Shown here one piece after another: positions 25,107-33,086 of a stretch of 57,992 bases of DNA (position 1 is the first letter of the stretch; every line of letters starts with the position of its first letter). Origin of the DNA: Vasconcelosia minhoensis LEGE 07310 (lineage in GTDB: Bacteria > Cyanobacteriota > Cyanobacteriia > Phormidesmidales > Phormidesmidaceae). The stretch covers positions 1-57,992 of the forward strand of contig NZ_JADEXG010000028.1 in assembly GCF_015207255.1 (NCBI RefSeq). The letters are read 5' to 3'. Below the pieces are notes generated by a model, which saw only the letters and a list, made by a program, of their open reading frames with translations, was not told the DNA's origin and did not search any database. The translations under genes and the position numbers were made by a program.

Positions 25107-26243
25107 TCAGCGGGCTGTAAACCAGCCCCGCCGCCAAAAAAAGTAAACTAGGCTAGTTGCTACAGCAATCATCAGACACCAGACAGCTGGATAGCCCCAG
25201 TACCAGTTCAGCTCGGGCATATTGAAGGATGAGGCTTCTGGATTGAAGTTCATGCCATAAATTCCGGCAATGAAAGTGAGAGGAATGAAAATGGTCGAGA
25301 TGATTGTCAAAATTTTCACGATCTCGTTCATCCTATTACTGACAGCGGATAGATAAACATCCATCAGGCTTGAGGCTAGTTCCCGATAAGTTTCCAACAT
25401 GTCTAGAACTTGAATAACATGCTCATAACAGTCTCGTAGATAAACTTTTACAGCAGGGCTAATCAGGGTACAGTCATCTCGCAGCAGAACAGAAATTGCT
25501 TCTCGCTGCGGCCAAATGGAACGCCGGAGGGCTAAAAGCTCCCGCTTGATTTGGTGAATCTCGGTGAGGGTCTGAGGAGTAGGTGCATCCGTCACCTGAG
25601 CTTCTAATGCTTCAATGCGTTCGCCATAGCGCTCTAGTACCGGGAAAAAGCCATCTATGATCGCATCGAGTAAGGCGTATAGCAAATAGTCGGCTTTGCG
25701 CTGACGAATAGTTCCTTTTTTGAAGCGGATGCGATCGCGGATTGGGCCGAAGCAGTCATGCTGGGGCTCTTCTTGAACCGTCAGCAGATAGTTTTTTCCT
25801 AAAATGAAGCTAACCTGTTCATGGAAAAACTGAGCCTGCTCGGAAACCATCATAATCATATGTAGGACAACAACTAGCTGTTCACCGTAATCTTCGCTCT
25901 TAGGCCGCTGAGGGACATTCACTACATCCTCTAAAACGACCGGATGCAGCTCGAACACCTCACCAATCTGTCGCCAAAAAGTTTCTTCTCCCAATCCTTG
26001 GACATCAATCCAGGAGATTGATTCCGTATCTAGGTAGGCAGCACAGTCTTTGGCAGCGGCTACTGACACCCGTACTGCCTCGGTCTCGTTATAGTCAATC
26101 AGGACAATTTGAGACGGCAAGGCGTCAGCTTTAATTTGTAAGGTTCCGGGTAAACTGCCTGGCTGGTCATAGGTGTAGTTCACGTACCTTTGCTCTATAG
26201 GCTGACTTAGCCGATGACTGAATTTTGAAGGTGAGTTGGTCAT
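25107..26243 (-). CDS. corA: CorA family Mg2+/Co2+ channel
   Basis: A 378-residue CorA channel. The large N-terminal cytoplasmic alpha/beta domain ends in a long helix. Two transmembrane helices close the protein, with the Mg2+ selectivity motif Y-GMN (330-332) at the end of the first; the basic C-terminus FFWRRGWFTAR follows the second. Passive Mg2+ (also Co2+, Ni2+) uptake gated by intracellular Mg2+ is the family role. It follows the exoD gene by 20 nt, so it is surely cotranscribed with the SLC13 and P-type ATPase genes upstream. The MTNSPSKF start is preferred. Confidence 0.94.
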   Translation of the reverse strand: MTNSPSKFSHRLSQPIEQRYVNYTYDQPGSLPGTLQIKADALPSQIVLIDYNETEAVRVSVAAAKDCAAYLDTESISWIDVQGLGEETFWRQIGEVFELHPVVLEDVVNVPQRPKSEDYGEQLVVVLHMIMMVSEQAQFFHEQVSFILGKNYLLTVQEEPQHDCFGPIRDRIRFKKGTIRQRKADYLLYALLDAIIDGFFPVLERYGERIEALEAQVTDAPTPQTLTEIHQIKRELLALRRSIWPQREAISVLLRDDCTLISPAVKVYLRDCYEHVIQVLDMLETYRELASSLMDVYLSAVSNRMNEIVKILTIISTIFIPLTFIAGIYGMNFNPEASSFNMPELNWYWGYPAVWCLMIAVATSLVYFFWRRGWFTAR

Positions 26244-26263
26244 TTACTATTTCCTTTCGAACT

Positions 26264-26884
26264 TTACTGCAGCCAGCGTATAACCAGTTCGGGCGATTGC
26301 CACAGGCCGTATATCAGCAAGCCAAAAATTCCAGTGATGAGCCCTGTGGCAACATACCCTACACACATCATCAGCCCATCTGCTTCAAGAGTAGCCGCCA
26401 CAAAAATTAAAATTCCTACAGTTGGAATTGGGTTAGTCATCGGAATAGGCGCTATCAGTAACAGTGTTAACCAGCTGATGCAGACTCCATTGATTTGCCA
26501 GATATGAGCGCTTTGAGCCAGTCCGGTTAATCGAGGGCGAATAAATCGCTCTGTTAGGCGAGTAACCCGCTTCAGGTTGCTGAGTATCTGCCGCGTTAAC
26601 ACGGGCGGAAACTGAAACTGTGTAACTCGCCGGGGTAGCCAGGGCGATCGCCGTCCTAAAGCCATTTGTAGCGACAGCAGCAGACAGGCCGAACCTAAGA
26701 CAGTGGTAAAGCCTGGCGGCATCGGAAATAGAAAAGGTAACACTAGTAATCCAATCACCAGGCTAGATCCCCGCTCGGAGGTTTCAGCGAGTAAATGGGC
26801 TAAGGTCAGAGGCTGCTGAGCCAGTCGCTCTAGCAAGGTTTTAATTTCCTGAGAAAAGCTCAGGCGATTCGGATCAGAGACCAT
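26264..26884 (-). CDS. exoD: ExoD family membrane protein
   Basis: A 206-residue integral-membrane protein of the ExoD family, named from rhizobial exopolysaccharide mutants. The opening TLAHLLAETSERGSSLVIG and the LLVLPFLFPMPPGF loop are the family signatures, followed by a basic loop and three more hydrophobic segments. Its molecular activity is not known; ExoD mutants in rhizobia are alkali-sensitive, which would fit an ion/pH-homeostasis operon. Its start overlaps the end of the SLC13 permease gene by 11 nt, pointing to translational coupling. CorA follows 20 nt later. Confidence 0.85.
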   Translation of the reverse strand: MVSDPNRLSFSQEIKTLLERLAQQPLTLAHLLAETSERGSSLVIGLLVLPFLFPMPPGFTTVLGSACLLLSLQMALGRRSPWLPRRVTQFQFPPVLTRQILSNLKRVTRLTERFIRPRLTGLAQSAHIWQINGVCISWLTLLLIAPIPMTNPIPTVGILIFVAATLEADGLMMCVGYVATGLITGIFGLLIYGLWQSPELVIRWLQ

Positions 26885-28661
26885 AGAAGGCCATGATGAG
26901 CGGTGGAGTAATTAGAGCCATCAATAGGTTCATGGGAGTACCCACCCAGAGAAAGTCGGTAAAGCGATAGCCGCCCGGGCCGTAGACCATCGTATTGGTT
27001 TGGTAGCCGATCGGCGTCATAAAGCTATTAGACGCCGCAAACATGACCGTGAACATAAAGGCGTAGGGATTGAGGCTTAAGGTTTCAGCAACCTTGGCAG
27101 CGATTGGCAGCAGCAGAACGACACAGGCATTATTGGAGAGAATCTCGGTCACCAGGGACGTGATGACGAAAAACAAAGTTAGCAGTCCGTAGCCGGACCA
27201 TTGCCCGCCCAAGGCCACCATGGCGTCTGCCAGCCACTGGGTTGCGCCAGATTTTTCCATGGCAATTCCGAGAGGAATTAGCCCCGCTAGTAGAAAAATG
27301 ATGTCCCACCGGACCGCCTGATACAGCTCTCCTGGCCTGAGGCAGCTTGTCAGCAGCATTAACACAACGCCAATCCAGGCGCTGACTAAAATAGGCACCC
27401 ACTCTAGAGCCGCTAGCACGACTACACCAATGAGAATTGCGATCGCGATACCCGCCTTCTCCCGACGAAACGTTCCTACCTCTTTTTGCTCTATCAAAAC
27501 CCAGCCTGGGCTAGTTTGCAGTCCCAAAAGGCTTTGTTTGGGTCCCTGCACCAGTAGCACATCGCCAAATTGAATCGGAACCTGCCCTAAGCGATCGCGC
27601 CGGACAGCTTGCCCTTGCTGAATGGCTAATACGGTTGCGTTATAGCGCTGGCGAAAGCGGGTTTCCTTTAAGGTTGAGCCTACGATCTCTGCATTTGGCA
27701 GGATTAAGACTTCAGCAATGCCTTCTGAAGCGGTGAGCGCGGGTTCCGCGTCCAGCTGGCCAAATTGGACTTCTGGTAAAATTTCGATCCCCTGGGCTTC
27801 TTTAATCCTCAATAAACAGTCGGGTCGTCCTCGAACCAGTAAAACATCACCAGCTTGCAGCACCTTATCCGCAATCGGTTGGGAGAAATGCTCCCCGTTG
27901 CGAATTAGCTCCATCACATCCATGTCGAATTGACGCTGCAGCTGGCTGGAGCGAAGCGACTGACCGACCAGGGTAGAGCCGGGGGAAATTACAATCTCAC
28001 TGATGTAGCCATTGAGACCATAGCGCTGAAGTACTGGATCAGTTGCCAGGGCCTGACGGTTCGGCAGCCAGCGCGGTGCAATAAAGGCTAAATAGAGTAA
28101 CCCAACAGAGCCTGTAATCAGCCCGACTGCGGTAAATTCAAACAGTCCAAAAGCTTGATACCCTAGCTGTTCTGAGAGACCACTGGCAAGAACGTTGGTA
28201 GAGGTGCCGATGACGGTTAACATGCCTCCTAGTACAGTCACATAGGAGAGCGGCATCAATAGCTTAGAGGGAGAAATTCCCTGTTTTCGACACCAGTCTT
28301 CCACAATCGGTAAAAAGACGGCAACGACAGCCGTATTGTTGATGAAGCCTGAGATCGGGCCTACAATGGCTCCCATTACTAAAATCTGGCGACTGGGTCG
28401 TTTTCCACCCCAGGTTATAAACCAGTTGCTCACCACCTGAACAGCTCCGGTTCGGGCAATACCTGCACTCAGGATAAACATTGCCAGTACGGTGATCGTT
28501 GCTGAATTACTAAAGCCCGAGATCCCCTCCTCTGGAGTGACCAGGCCCAAGGTCATGAGGATAACCATGACCGCGATCGCCGTAATATCCGCTGGAAACC
28601 ACTCTCCTACAAAACAGATTAGCGCCAGCAAAACGACACCCAAAGTCATTATAATCGTCAT
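26874..28661 (-). CDS. SLC13 family permease with two RCK_C (TrkA-C) domains
   Basis: A 595-residue DASS/CitMHS-type permease. Two blocks of membrane helices flank a cytoplasmic insert (about 200-390) with two RCK_C domains: ISPGSTLVGQSLRSSQL...GDVLLVRG and PNAEIVGSTLKETRFRQ...GDVLLVQG. The last block has FAASNSFMTPIGYQTNTMVY, the substrate-site signature. Synechocystis members of this type act as sulfate or Na+-coupled anion transporters; the ion is not readable here. RCK_C domains in K+ transporters bind c-di-AMP, which matters because a c-di-AMP-type riboswitch lies 4 kb away. Its start codon overlaps the stop of a 54-residue membrane protein gene (ATGA), and exoD overlaps its end. Confidence 0.9.
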   Translation of the reverse strand: MTIIMTLGVVLLALICFVGEWFPADITAIAVMVILMTLGLVTPEEGISGFSNSATITVLAMFILSAGIARTGAVQVVSNWFITWGGKRPSRQILVMGAIVGPISGFINNTAVVAVFLPIVEDWCRKQGISPSKLLMPLSYVTVLGGMLTVIGTSTNVLASGLSEQLGYQAFGLFEFTAVGLITGSVGLLYLAFIAPRWLPNRQALATDPVLQRYGLNGYISEIVISPGSTLVGQSLRSSQLQRQFDMDVMELIRNGEHFSQPIADKVLQAGDVLLVRGRPDCLLRIKEAQGIEILPEVQFGQLDAEPALTASEGIAEVLILPNAEIVGSTLKETRFRQRYNATVLAIQQGQAVRRDRLGQVPIQFGDVLLVQGPKQSLLGLQTSPGWVLIEQKEVGTFRREKAGIAIAILIGVVVLAALEWVPILVSAWIGVVLMLLTSCLRPGELYQAVRWDIIFLLAGLIPLGIAMEKSGATQWLADAMVALGGQWSGYGLLTLFFVITSLVTEILSNNACVVLLLPIAAKVAETLSLNPYAFMFTVMFAASNSFMTPIGYQTNTMVYGPGGYRFTDFLWVGTPMNLLMALITPPLIMAFYGL

Positions 28662-28822
28662 AGTTTGGGTTCCTGAAGGCTAGATGCGGGACTAGGTAAT
28701 GGTTTAGGGTCAGATTGGGAATAAATCCAGCCTATAGACGTTGCAGTAAAGGTCATCATCCCCAGCGCGATGAGTAGTAACAGCGGCCACGGTCCTGATG
28801 CAAAGTTGATTAGTTTTTTCAT
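28658..28822 (-). CDS. 54-residue membrane protein between the P-type ATPase and SLC13 permease genes
   Basis: A small gene found by reading the reverse complement of the gap. MKKLINFASGPWPLLLLIAL opens it, one hydrophobic helix runs through GMMTFTATSIGWIY, and a short proline/serine-rich soluble tail ends it. A Lys-Lys start and Ser-Gln-Ser tail suggest a single-pass protein with the tail outside. Its TGA stop overlaps the ATG of the SLC13 permease gene in the sequence ATGA, and it begins 27 nt after the ATPase stop codon, so it is built into the operon. Ribosome-binding site is weak. It could be a small regulatory subunit of the ATPase or permease; no homologue comes to mind. Confidence 0.75.
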   Translation of the reverse strand: MKKLINFASGPWPLLLLIALGMMTFTATSIGWIYSQSDPKPLPSPASSLQEPKL

Positions 28823-28849
28823 AGAGGCTTTTGCTGAACAGAGGGAAGG

Positions 28850-31663
28850 TTACTTGGATTGAGCTCGTTTCATAGCCTGTCTGATAAACAGCTTTTCGGC
28901 TTCCAGCCAAACAAAAACGAGTGAGCTAAAGCCAAAACAGATGGCTAGTTCTATAGCAGACAGGGCATAGAGCCCAAAGAACTGCTGGAATATGGGCACA
29001 TAAATAAGGAGCACCTGTAGCCCTGTTGTCAACAGCACGGCTCCCCAAACATAGAGGTTGGAAAAGGGACTCAGCTGCAGCGTCAGCTGGGTATCTGAGC
29101 GAACAGCTAATGCATGGCCCATCTGGGCTAGACAGAGGGTTGTAAACACCATCGTCTTCCAGGTATCTGGGTCGCCTGAATAGGTTGCTGCATGGGTGTG
29201 GCGGTAAGCCCAGGCCATCAGGCCAATGGTGAGGATCGCCAGCAGCAGCCCAACTCGTAGCATGTATGCTCCCAGTCCACGGGCAAAGATGCTTTCTTTG
29301 GGGTTATGGGGCGGACGCTGCATCACGTTGGGCTCAGCGGGCTCCATTGCCAGCGCTAATGCCGGAAAGCCATCAGTCACCAGGTTCATCCAGAGAATTT
29401 GCAGCGGTGTTAAAGGCACACCCCCCAGTCCGAGTAAGGGAGCGGCAGCAATGGTTAGTACCTCGCCGATATTACTGCCAAGGATGTACTTGATAAAACG
29501 GCGAATATTGTCATAAACGACTCGTCCTTCTTCAGTAGCCGCAACGATAGTGGCAAAGTTATCGTCGAGCAATACCATATCACTGGCCTCTTTACTGACA
29601 TCGGTGCCTGTGACACCCATCGCAATCCCGATGTCAGCCTGTTTTAGAGCAGGGGCATCGTTGACGCCATCCCCAGTCATCGCAACAAACTCCCCTCGCT
29701 TCTGGAGGGCCTGCACAATTCGAAGTTTATGCTCTGGAGCCACCCTGGCATAGACGCTGACATTGGGAACGGTTCTCTCTAATTCTGCTGTGGAGAGCTG
29801 AGTCAGGTCATATCCGGTCAGAACGGCGTTCCCCGGTTGAGCAATGCCTAAACTTTCAGCGATGACCTGTGCTGTTAGCTGGTGATCGCCTGTGATCATA
29901 ACAGGGCGGATGCCTGCTCGCCGACAGGCGGCTACGGCAGTCCGCACCTCGGGGCGGGGAGCATCCAACATTCCCACTAGCCCCAGCCAAATCAGATTTT
30001 GCTCTTCCGTTTCCAGGTTCTCAGTGGATGAGGCTTCTAATGGCTTCATCGCAAAACCGAGAACTCGCAGTCCTTGAGCAGCCATCCTGTTGTTTGCAGC
30101 TAACACTCCCTGTTTTATATCGGCAGTTAGAGGCTCAACTTCGCTTTCTTTCTGTACAAAGCTGCATTGATCTAGCACTAACTCAGGCGATCCCTTCATA
30201 AACATCATTGGGCTTTCCGGCATAAGCGAGAGCAGTTCCGCCGCACAAGCCTGGATGACGACGCTCATCCGCTTACGCTCAGAAGTAAAGGGAATTTCAG
30301 CAACGCGATTGCTTGATTTTTTTAGCCTGGACTGGTCGAATCCTCCTTTGCCGGCTAAGGCTAAGAGCGCCCCTTCCGTTGGATCGCCTAATATCGTCCA
30401 TAGACTACCTTCATGGTTCAAGTTGGCGTCATTGCAAAAAACGCTAGCGATCAATAAGGCTTCTAGGGCTGGGCACTCCTCGACCTTCACCGCCTGATCG
30501 TTTTCTAGAATTCTGCCGATTGGAGAGTATCCTTCTCCAGTTATCTGATACTGAGTATCGAAGGTTTGTACTTGCTGTACCACCATCTTGTTTTGGGTTA
30601 AGGTGCCCGTTTTATCAGAACAGATGGTGGTGACAGATCCCAGAGTTTCTACCGCTGGCAGCTTGCGGATGAGGGCATGGCGGCGTACCATGCGCTGAGT
30701 TCCCAACGCTAAGGTAACGGTGATAACAGCAGGAAGACCTTCAGGTACCACCGCCACCGCCATGCTGAGGGAGACTTCTAGTAACTCATCAAACAGACTA
30801 AGGTCGCCTGAACGCAATAGGCCAATCACGACAACTAGCGCCACTAGCACCAGCGAGCCAGATACCAGCACATTTCCCAGTTGACCCATGCGCTGCTGCA
30901 GTGGGGTAGGTTCGGTTTCTACTGACTGGATCAGGGTCGCAATGCGTCCTAGTTCCGTCTGCATACCCGTCTGCGTAACCAGTACGGTGCCTCGCCCTTG
31001 CAGCACTTCGGTGCCCTGATAGACCAGGTTGACGCGATCGCCTAAGCTTGCTTCATCCGGCAGCGTGACCTCAGGCCGTTTGATGATTGCCTCCGATTCG
31101 CCTGTCAGCGCCGCTTCGCGAATCTGGAGGTTCGAAGCATTCAACAATCGCCCATCAGCAGGCACCTGAACCCCGGCTTCTAGCAGTACAACATCCCCTG
31201 GTACCAGGTCTTTAGCATCTTGCTCTTGCTCTCGGCCACTGCGAACCACCCGAACTCGCGGCGACGTCATATTTTTGAGGGCAGCTAAGGCTTTTTCAGC
31301 GCGGCTTTCCTGAAAATATCCCAGAATGCCGTTCAGGAGCACAATCGCGAAAATTGCGATCGCGTCCTTGGGAAAGCCTCCTTCCTGCAAGTCGAGTATT
31401 AAAGATACGATAGCGACGGCGATCAGCATCAGCAGCATGATGTTCTTAAACTGATCCCATAGAATGACCCAGGGGCTGCGAACCGTGCCTTCTTTAAGTT
31501 CGTTGAGACCATAGCGATCCTGACGGTGCCTCGCCTTATCATCGGTCAATCCATTTGGGTCACTCTCCAGCGGACTCATCGCCTGCTGGGAAGTTAGCGT
31601 ATGCCAGGCATTGCCTAGAGGACGGGTAGAGGACGGGATGCTAGGAATTGGGCGAGAAACCAT
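28850..31663 (-). CDS. P2A-type cation ATPase (calcium-transporting type)
   Basis: A 937-residue P-type ATPase. TGES (187-190) belongs to the actuator domain, VVPEGLPA (PEGL 307-310) to the ion-binding M4 helix of P2A pumps, [10 protein letters not shown] carries the phosphorylated Asp350, and [18 protein letters not shown] is the hinge motif. The N-terminal cation-ATPase domain and C-terminal six-helix block are complete. The PEGL loop and overall order fit Ca2+ (PacL) or Na+/K+-like pumps rather than heavy-metal P1B pumps. It starts a minus-strand operon with a 54-aa protein, SLC13 permease, ExoD and CorA. Divergent from the P-loop-like gene at 31751; the 87-nt gap holds short dyads. Confidence 0.94.
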   Translation of the reverse strand: MVSRPIPSIPSSTRPLGNAWHTLTSQQAMSPLESDPNGLTDDKARHRQDRYGLNELKEGTVRSPWVILWDQFKNIMLLMLIAVAIVSLILDLQEGGFPKDAIAIFAIVLLNGILGYFQESRAEKALAALKNMTSPRVRVVRSGREQEQDAKDLVPGDVVLLEAGVQVPADGRLLNASNLQIREAALTGESEAIIKRPEVTLPDEASLGDRVNLVYQGTEVLQGRGTVLVTQTGMQTELGRIATLIQSVETEPTPLQQRMGQLGNVLVSGSLVLVALVVVIGLLRSGDLSLFDELLEVSLSMAVAVVPEGLPAVITVTLALGTQRMVRRHALIRKLPAVETLGSVTTICSDKTGTLTQNKMVVQQVQTFDTQYQITGEGYSPIGRILENDQAVKVEECPALEALLIASVFCNDANLNHEGSLWTILGDPTEGALLALAGKGGFDQSRLKKSSNRVAEIPFTSERKRMSVVIQACAAELLSLMPESPMMFMKGSPELVLDQCSFVQKESEVEPLTADIKQGVLAANNRMAAQGLRVLGFAMKPLEASSTENLETEEQNLIWLGLVGMLDAPRPEVRTAVAACRRAGIRPVMITGDHQLTAQVIAESLGIAQPGNAVLTGYDLTQLSTAELERTVPNVSVYARVAPEHKLRIVQALQKRGEFVAMTGDGVNDAPALKQADIGIAMGVTGTDVSKEASDMVLLDDNFATIVAATEEGRVVYDNIRRFIKYILGSNIGEVLTIAAAPLLGLGGVPLTPLQILWMNLVTDGFPALALAMEPAEPNVMQRPPHNPKESIFARGLGAYMLRVGLLLAILTIGLMAWAYRHTHAATYSGDPDTWKTMVFTTLCLAQMGHALAVRSDTQLTLQLSPFSNLYVWGAVLLTTGLQVLLIYVPIFQQFFGLYALSAIELAICFGFSSLVFVWLEAEKLFIRQAMKRAQSK

Positions 31664-31719
31664 AAGTGCAACCTATCAAAGCGAAGTGGTACTATCCGAA
31701 CGTACATAACGGACAGTTA

Positions 31720-31740
31720 TAGCACTAAAAAATAGTGCTA
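31720..31740. promoter_or_regulatory. TAGCACT-N7-AGTGCTA dyad in the divergent promoter gap
   Basis: Perfect 7-bp dyad TAGCACT (31720-31726) / AGTGCTA (31734-31740) just upstream of the plus-strand gene start. TAGTGCTA recurs at 32871-32878 in the putative riboswitch promoter. It may be a regulator site serving the divergent genes and the permease; it is short, so chance is not excluded. Confidence 0.4.
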
Positions 31741-31750
31741 GATCGGTTTG

Positions 31751-32839
31751 ATGAAAATTTTTTTTACTCCTCAGGGACTAATCGGTCGAGAAGCCGAGCT
31801 AAAACAGGTCTGTCAATTGCTACAGGAAGATAGGGACTGTGCAGTTACCGGGATTCCCGGAATAGGACGCCGCAGGCTACTTCGCACGGCTGCCAAACAA
31901 GTAGGCTCCCGTTCTCTAGAGATTGACTGCCTTCGCTGCCACAGTGCGAGACAGTTTCTCAGGCTTCTGGCCGATAGTCTAATAGATGTTTTTTCTGACC
32001 CTGCTGAGCTAGCCAAAATTCAACAGTGGAGCCAGGGGCAGCCGCTGACGTTGGATCGAATACAGTCGCCCAAGGTGCGGCTAATATGGCCAACGTTAGC
32101 TGGCAAAGAATGGGCTCTATTTCAAGGGCTACTCGCTTTGCCGCAGCAGATGGCCGAATGGCTTGGCTGTCGGGTGGTGGTTATGTTTTACAACTTTCCC
32201 CATATCCGCTCATGGGATCGTCAGGGTAAGTGGGAAACATACCTACGTCAGGAAATCCAGCTGCAGAGTCGGGTCAGCTACGCCCTAATCTCGACAGTCG
32301 CTGAACCTTGGGTCTACGCGAGTCAGCTGCCCGTAATTCATCTTGCTCCACTGACTGATGCAGAACTACAGCCTTGGCTAATGAATAGTTTTGCCCGAGC
32401 TGGTCTCAAGTTCGATTCTGAAAGCCAGGCTGTGAAGCTGTTTTTGAGCTACGTACAGGGCCATATCAAAGATGCCATTACTCTGGCTCAGCGGCTCTGG
32501 TTAAATCATCAGGCGACTGAGAAGTCTACTTCAGGCATTCTTTACGCCGATCAGGTGCACAGCAGTATGCTGTCATTAGTACAGGATATCGGTGTAACCT
32601 TTGAAGCTTTGCTCTTGCTACTCCCTCTGACCCAAGCCCGCCTATTGGAAAGTCTGGCCCTGGATCCTACCCATAGCCCTCAGTCCACGGCCTATATTAA
32701 AAAGCATCAGCTCTCGCGAGGTGGCGGCCTACAGGGAGCGCTTAACAGCTTAGAGCAGAAAGGACTGATCTACGGTCCTAGATTTGGCTACCGGATTGCC
32801 CTACCTCTACTCGATTTTTGGTTGAAGCAGCGATTGTAG
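31751..32839 (+). CDS. P-loop NTPase-like protein with degenerate Walker motifs and C-terminal winged helix
   Basis: A 362-residue protein laid out like archaeal-type/STAND ATPases: LIGREAELKQV at the entry, a P-loop-position segment, an alpha/beta core, then a helical region and a C-terminal winged-helix domain (HQLSRGGGLQGALNSLEQKG, then PLLDFWLKQRL). The Walker A place reads GIPGIGRRR (34-42), without the Lys-Ser/Thr that holds phosphate. The Walker B place reads VVVMFYNF (142-149), without the Asp. It probably does not hydrolyse ATP. The start is ATG 31751; the TTG three bases earlier is possible. Divergent from the calcium-ATPase operon and 247 nt ahead of the riboswitch-led permease; regulator or scaffold is a guess. 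Confidence 0.7.
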   Translation: MKIFFTPQGLIGREAELKQVCQLLQEDRDCAVTGIPGIGRRRLLRTAAKQVGSRSLEIDCLRCHSARQFLRLLADSLIDVFSDPAELAKIQQWSQGQPLTLDRIQSPKVRLIWPTLAGKEWALFQGLLALPQQMAEWLGCRVVVMFYNFPHIRSWDRQGKWETYLRQEIQLQSRVSYALISTVAEPWVYASQLPVIHLAPLTDAELQPWLMNSFARAGLKFDSESQAVKLFLSYVQGHIKDAITLAQRLWLNHQATEKSTSGILYADQVHSSMLSLVQDIGVTFEALLLLLPLTQARLLESLALDPTHSPQSTAYIKKHQLSRGGGLQGALNSLEQKGLIYGPRFGYRIALPLLDFWLKQRL

Positions 32840-32853
32840 TAAAGTTACTTGAG

Positions 32854-32882
32854 TTGCCGACTCTATAAACTAGTGCTATTCT
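32854..32882 (+). promoter_or_regulatory. Candidate sigma-70 promoter of the riboswitch-permease transcript
   Basis: TTGCCG (32854-32859), 17-bp spacer, TATTCT (32877-32882). The predicted start near 32889 is just ahead of the riboswitch. TAGTGCTA at 32871-32878 overlaps the -10 region. Confidence 0.45.
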
Positions 32883-32894
32883 TAAGAAAATTTA

Positions 32895-33030
32895 TCTGAG
32901 CCGTTGCCTAATTCGGTCATACCGAAGCGGAGGACCCAACTTTGGGGCGTACCCTGCAAATGCAGGGAGGAGACTCTCACTCCTAGCCCGTCAGCTAACT
33001 TCGTCGGCGTTGAGAGGAGATAGCATTCTA
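32895..33030 (+). promoter_or_regulatory. c-di-AMP (ydaO-yuaA type) riboswitch
   Basis: The leader carries the strongly conserved blocks of the ydaO c-di-AMP aptamer in the right order: CCGAAGCGGAGGACCCA at 32922-32938, GGGGCGTA at 32944-32951, a CCCTGC-AAAT-GCAGGG hairpin, and then AGCCCGTCAGCTAACTTCGT (32985-33004) with CGGCGTTGAGAGGAG after it. Class known to be mostly an OFF switch for ion, osmolyte and wall genes. Edges are approximate. It leads the interrupted permease gene at 33087. Alternative riboswitch classes do not share this set of blocks. No covariance search was run. Confidence 0.88.
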
Positions 33031-33040
33031 AGGAAGCCCG

Positions 33041-33081
33041 TCTCCTGGTTTTACTGTTCAGATTTCACCTCATCCAGGAGA
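33041..33081 (+). promoter_or_regulatory. Stem that can sequester the permease ribosome-binding site
   Basis: TCTCCTGG (33041-33048) is the complement of CCAGGAGA (33074-33081), which contains the AGGAG ribosome-binding site six bases before the ATG at 33087. The upstream arm lies directly after the aptamer, so ligand state could switch this stem and hence translation. Mechanism inferred from pairing only. Confidence 0.6.
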
Positions 33082-33086
33082 TCGCT

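Noticed and set aside
28710-28910. 66-codon minus-strand frame at the end of the calcium-ATPase gene
   Set aside because: The overlapping frame at 28658-28822 has a membrane helix and start-stop coupling to the permease, so that frame is the gene.
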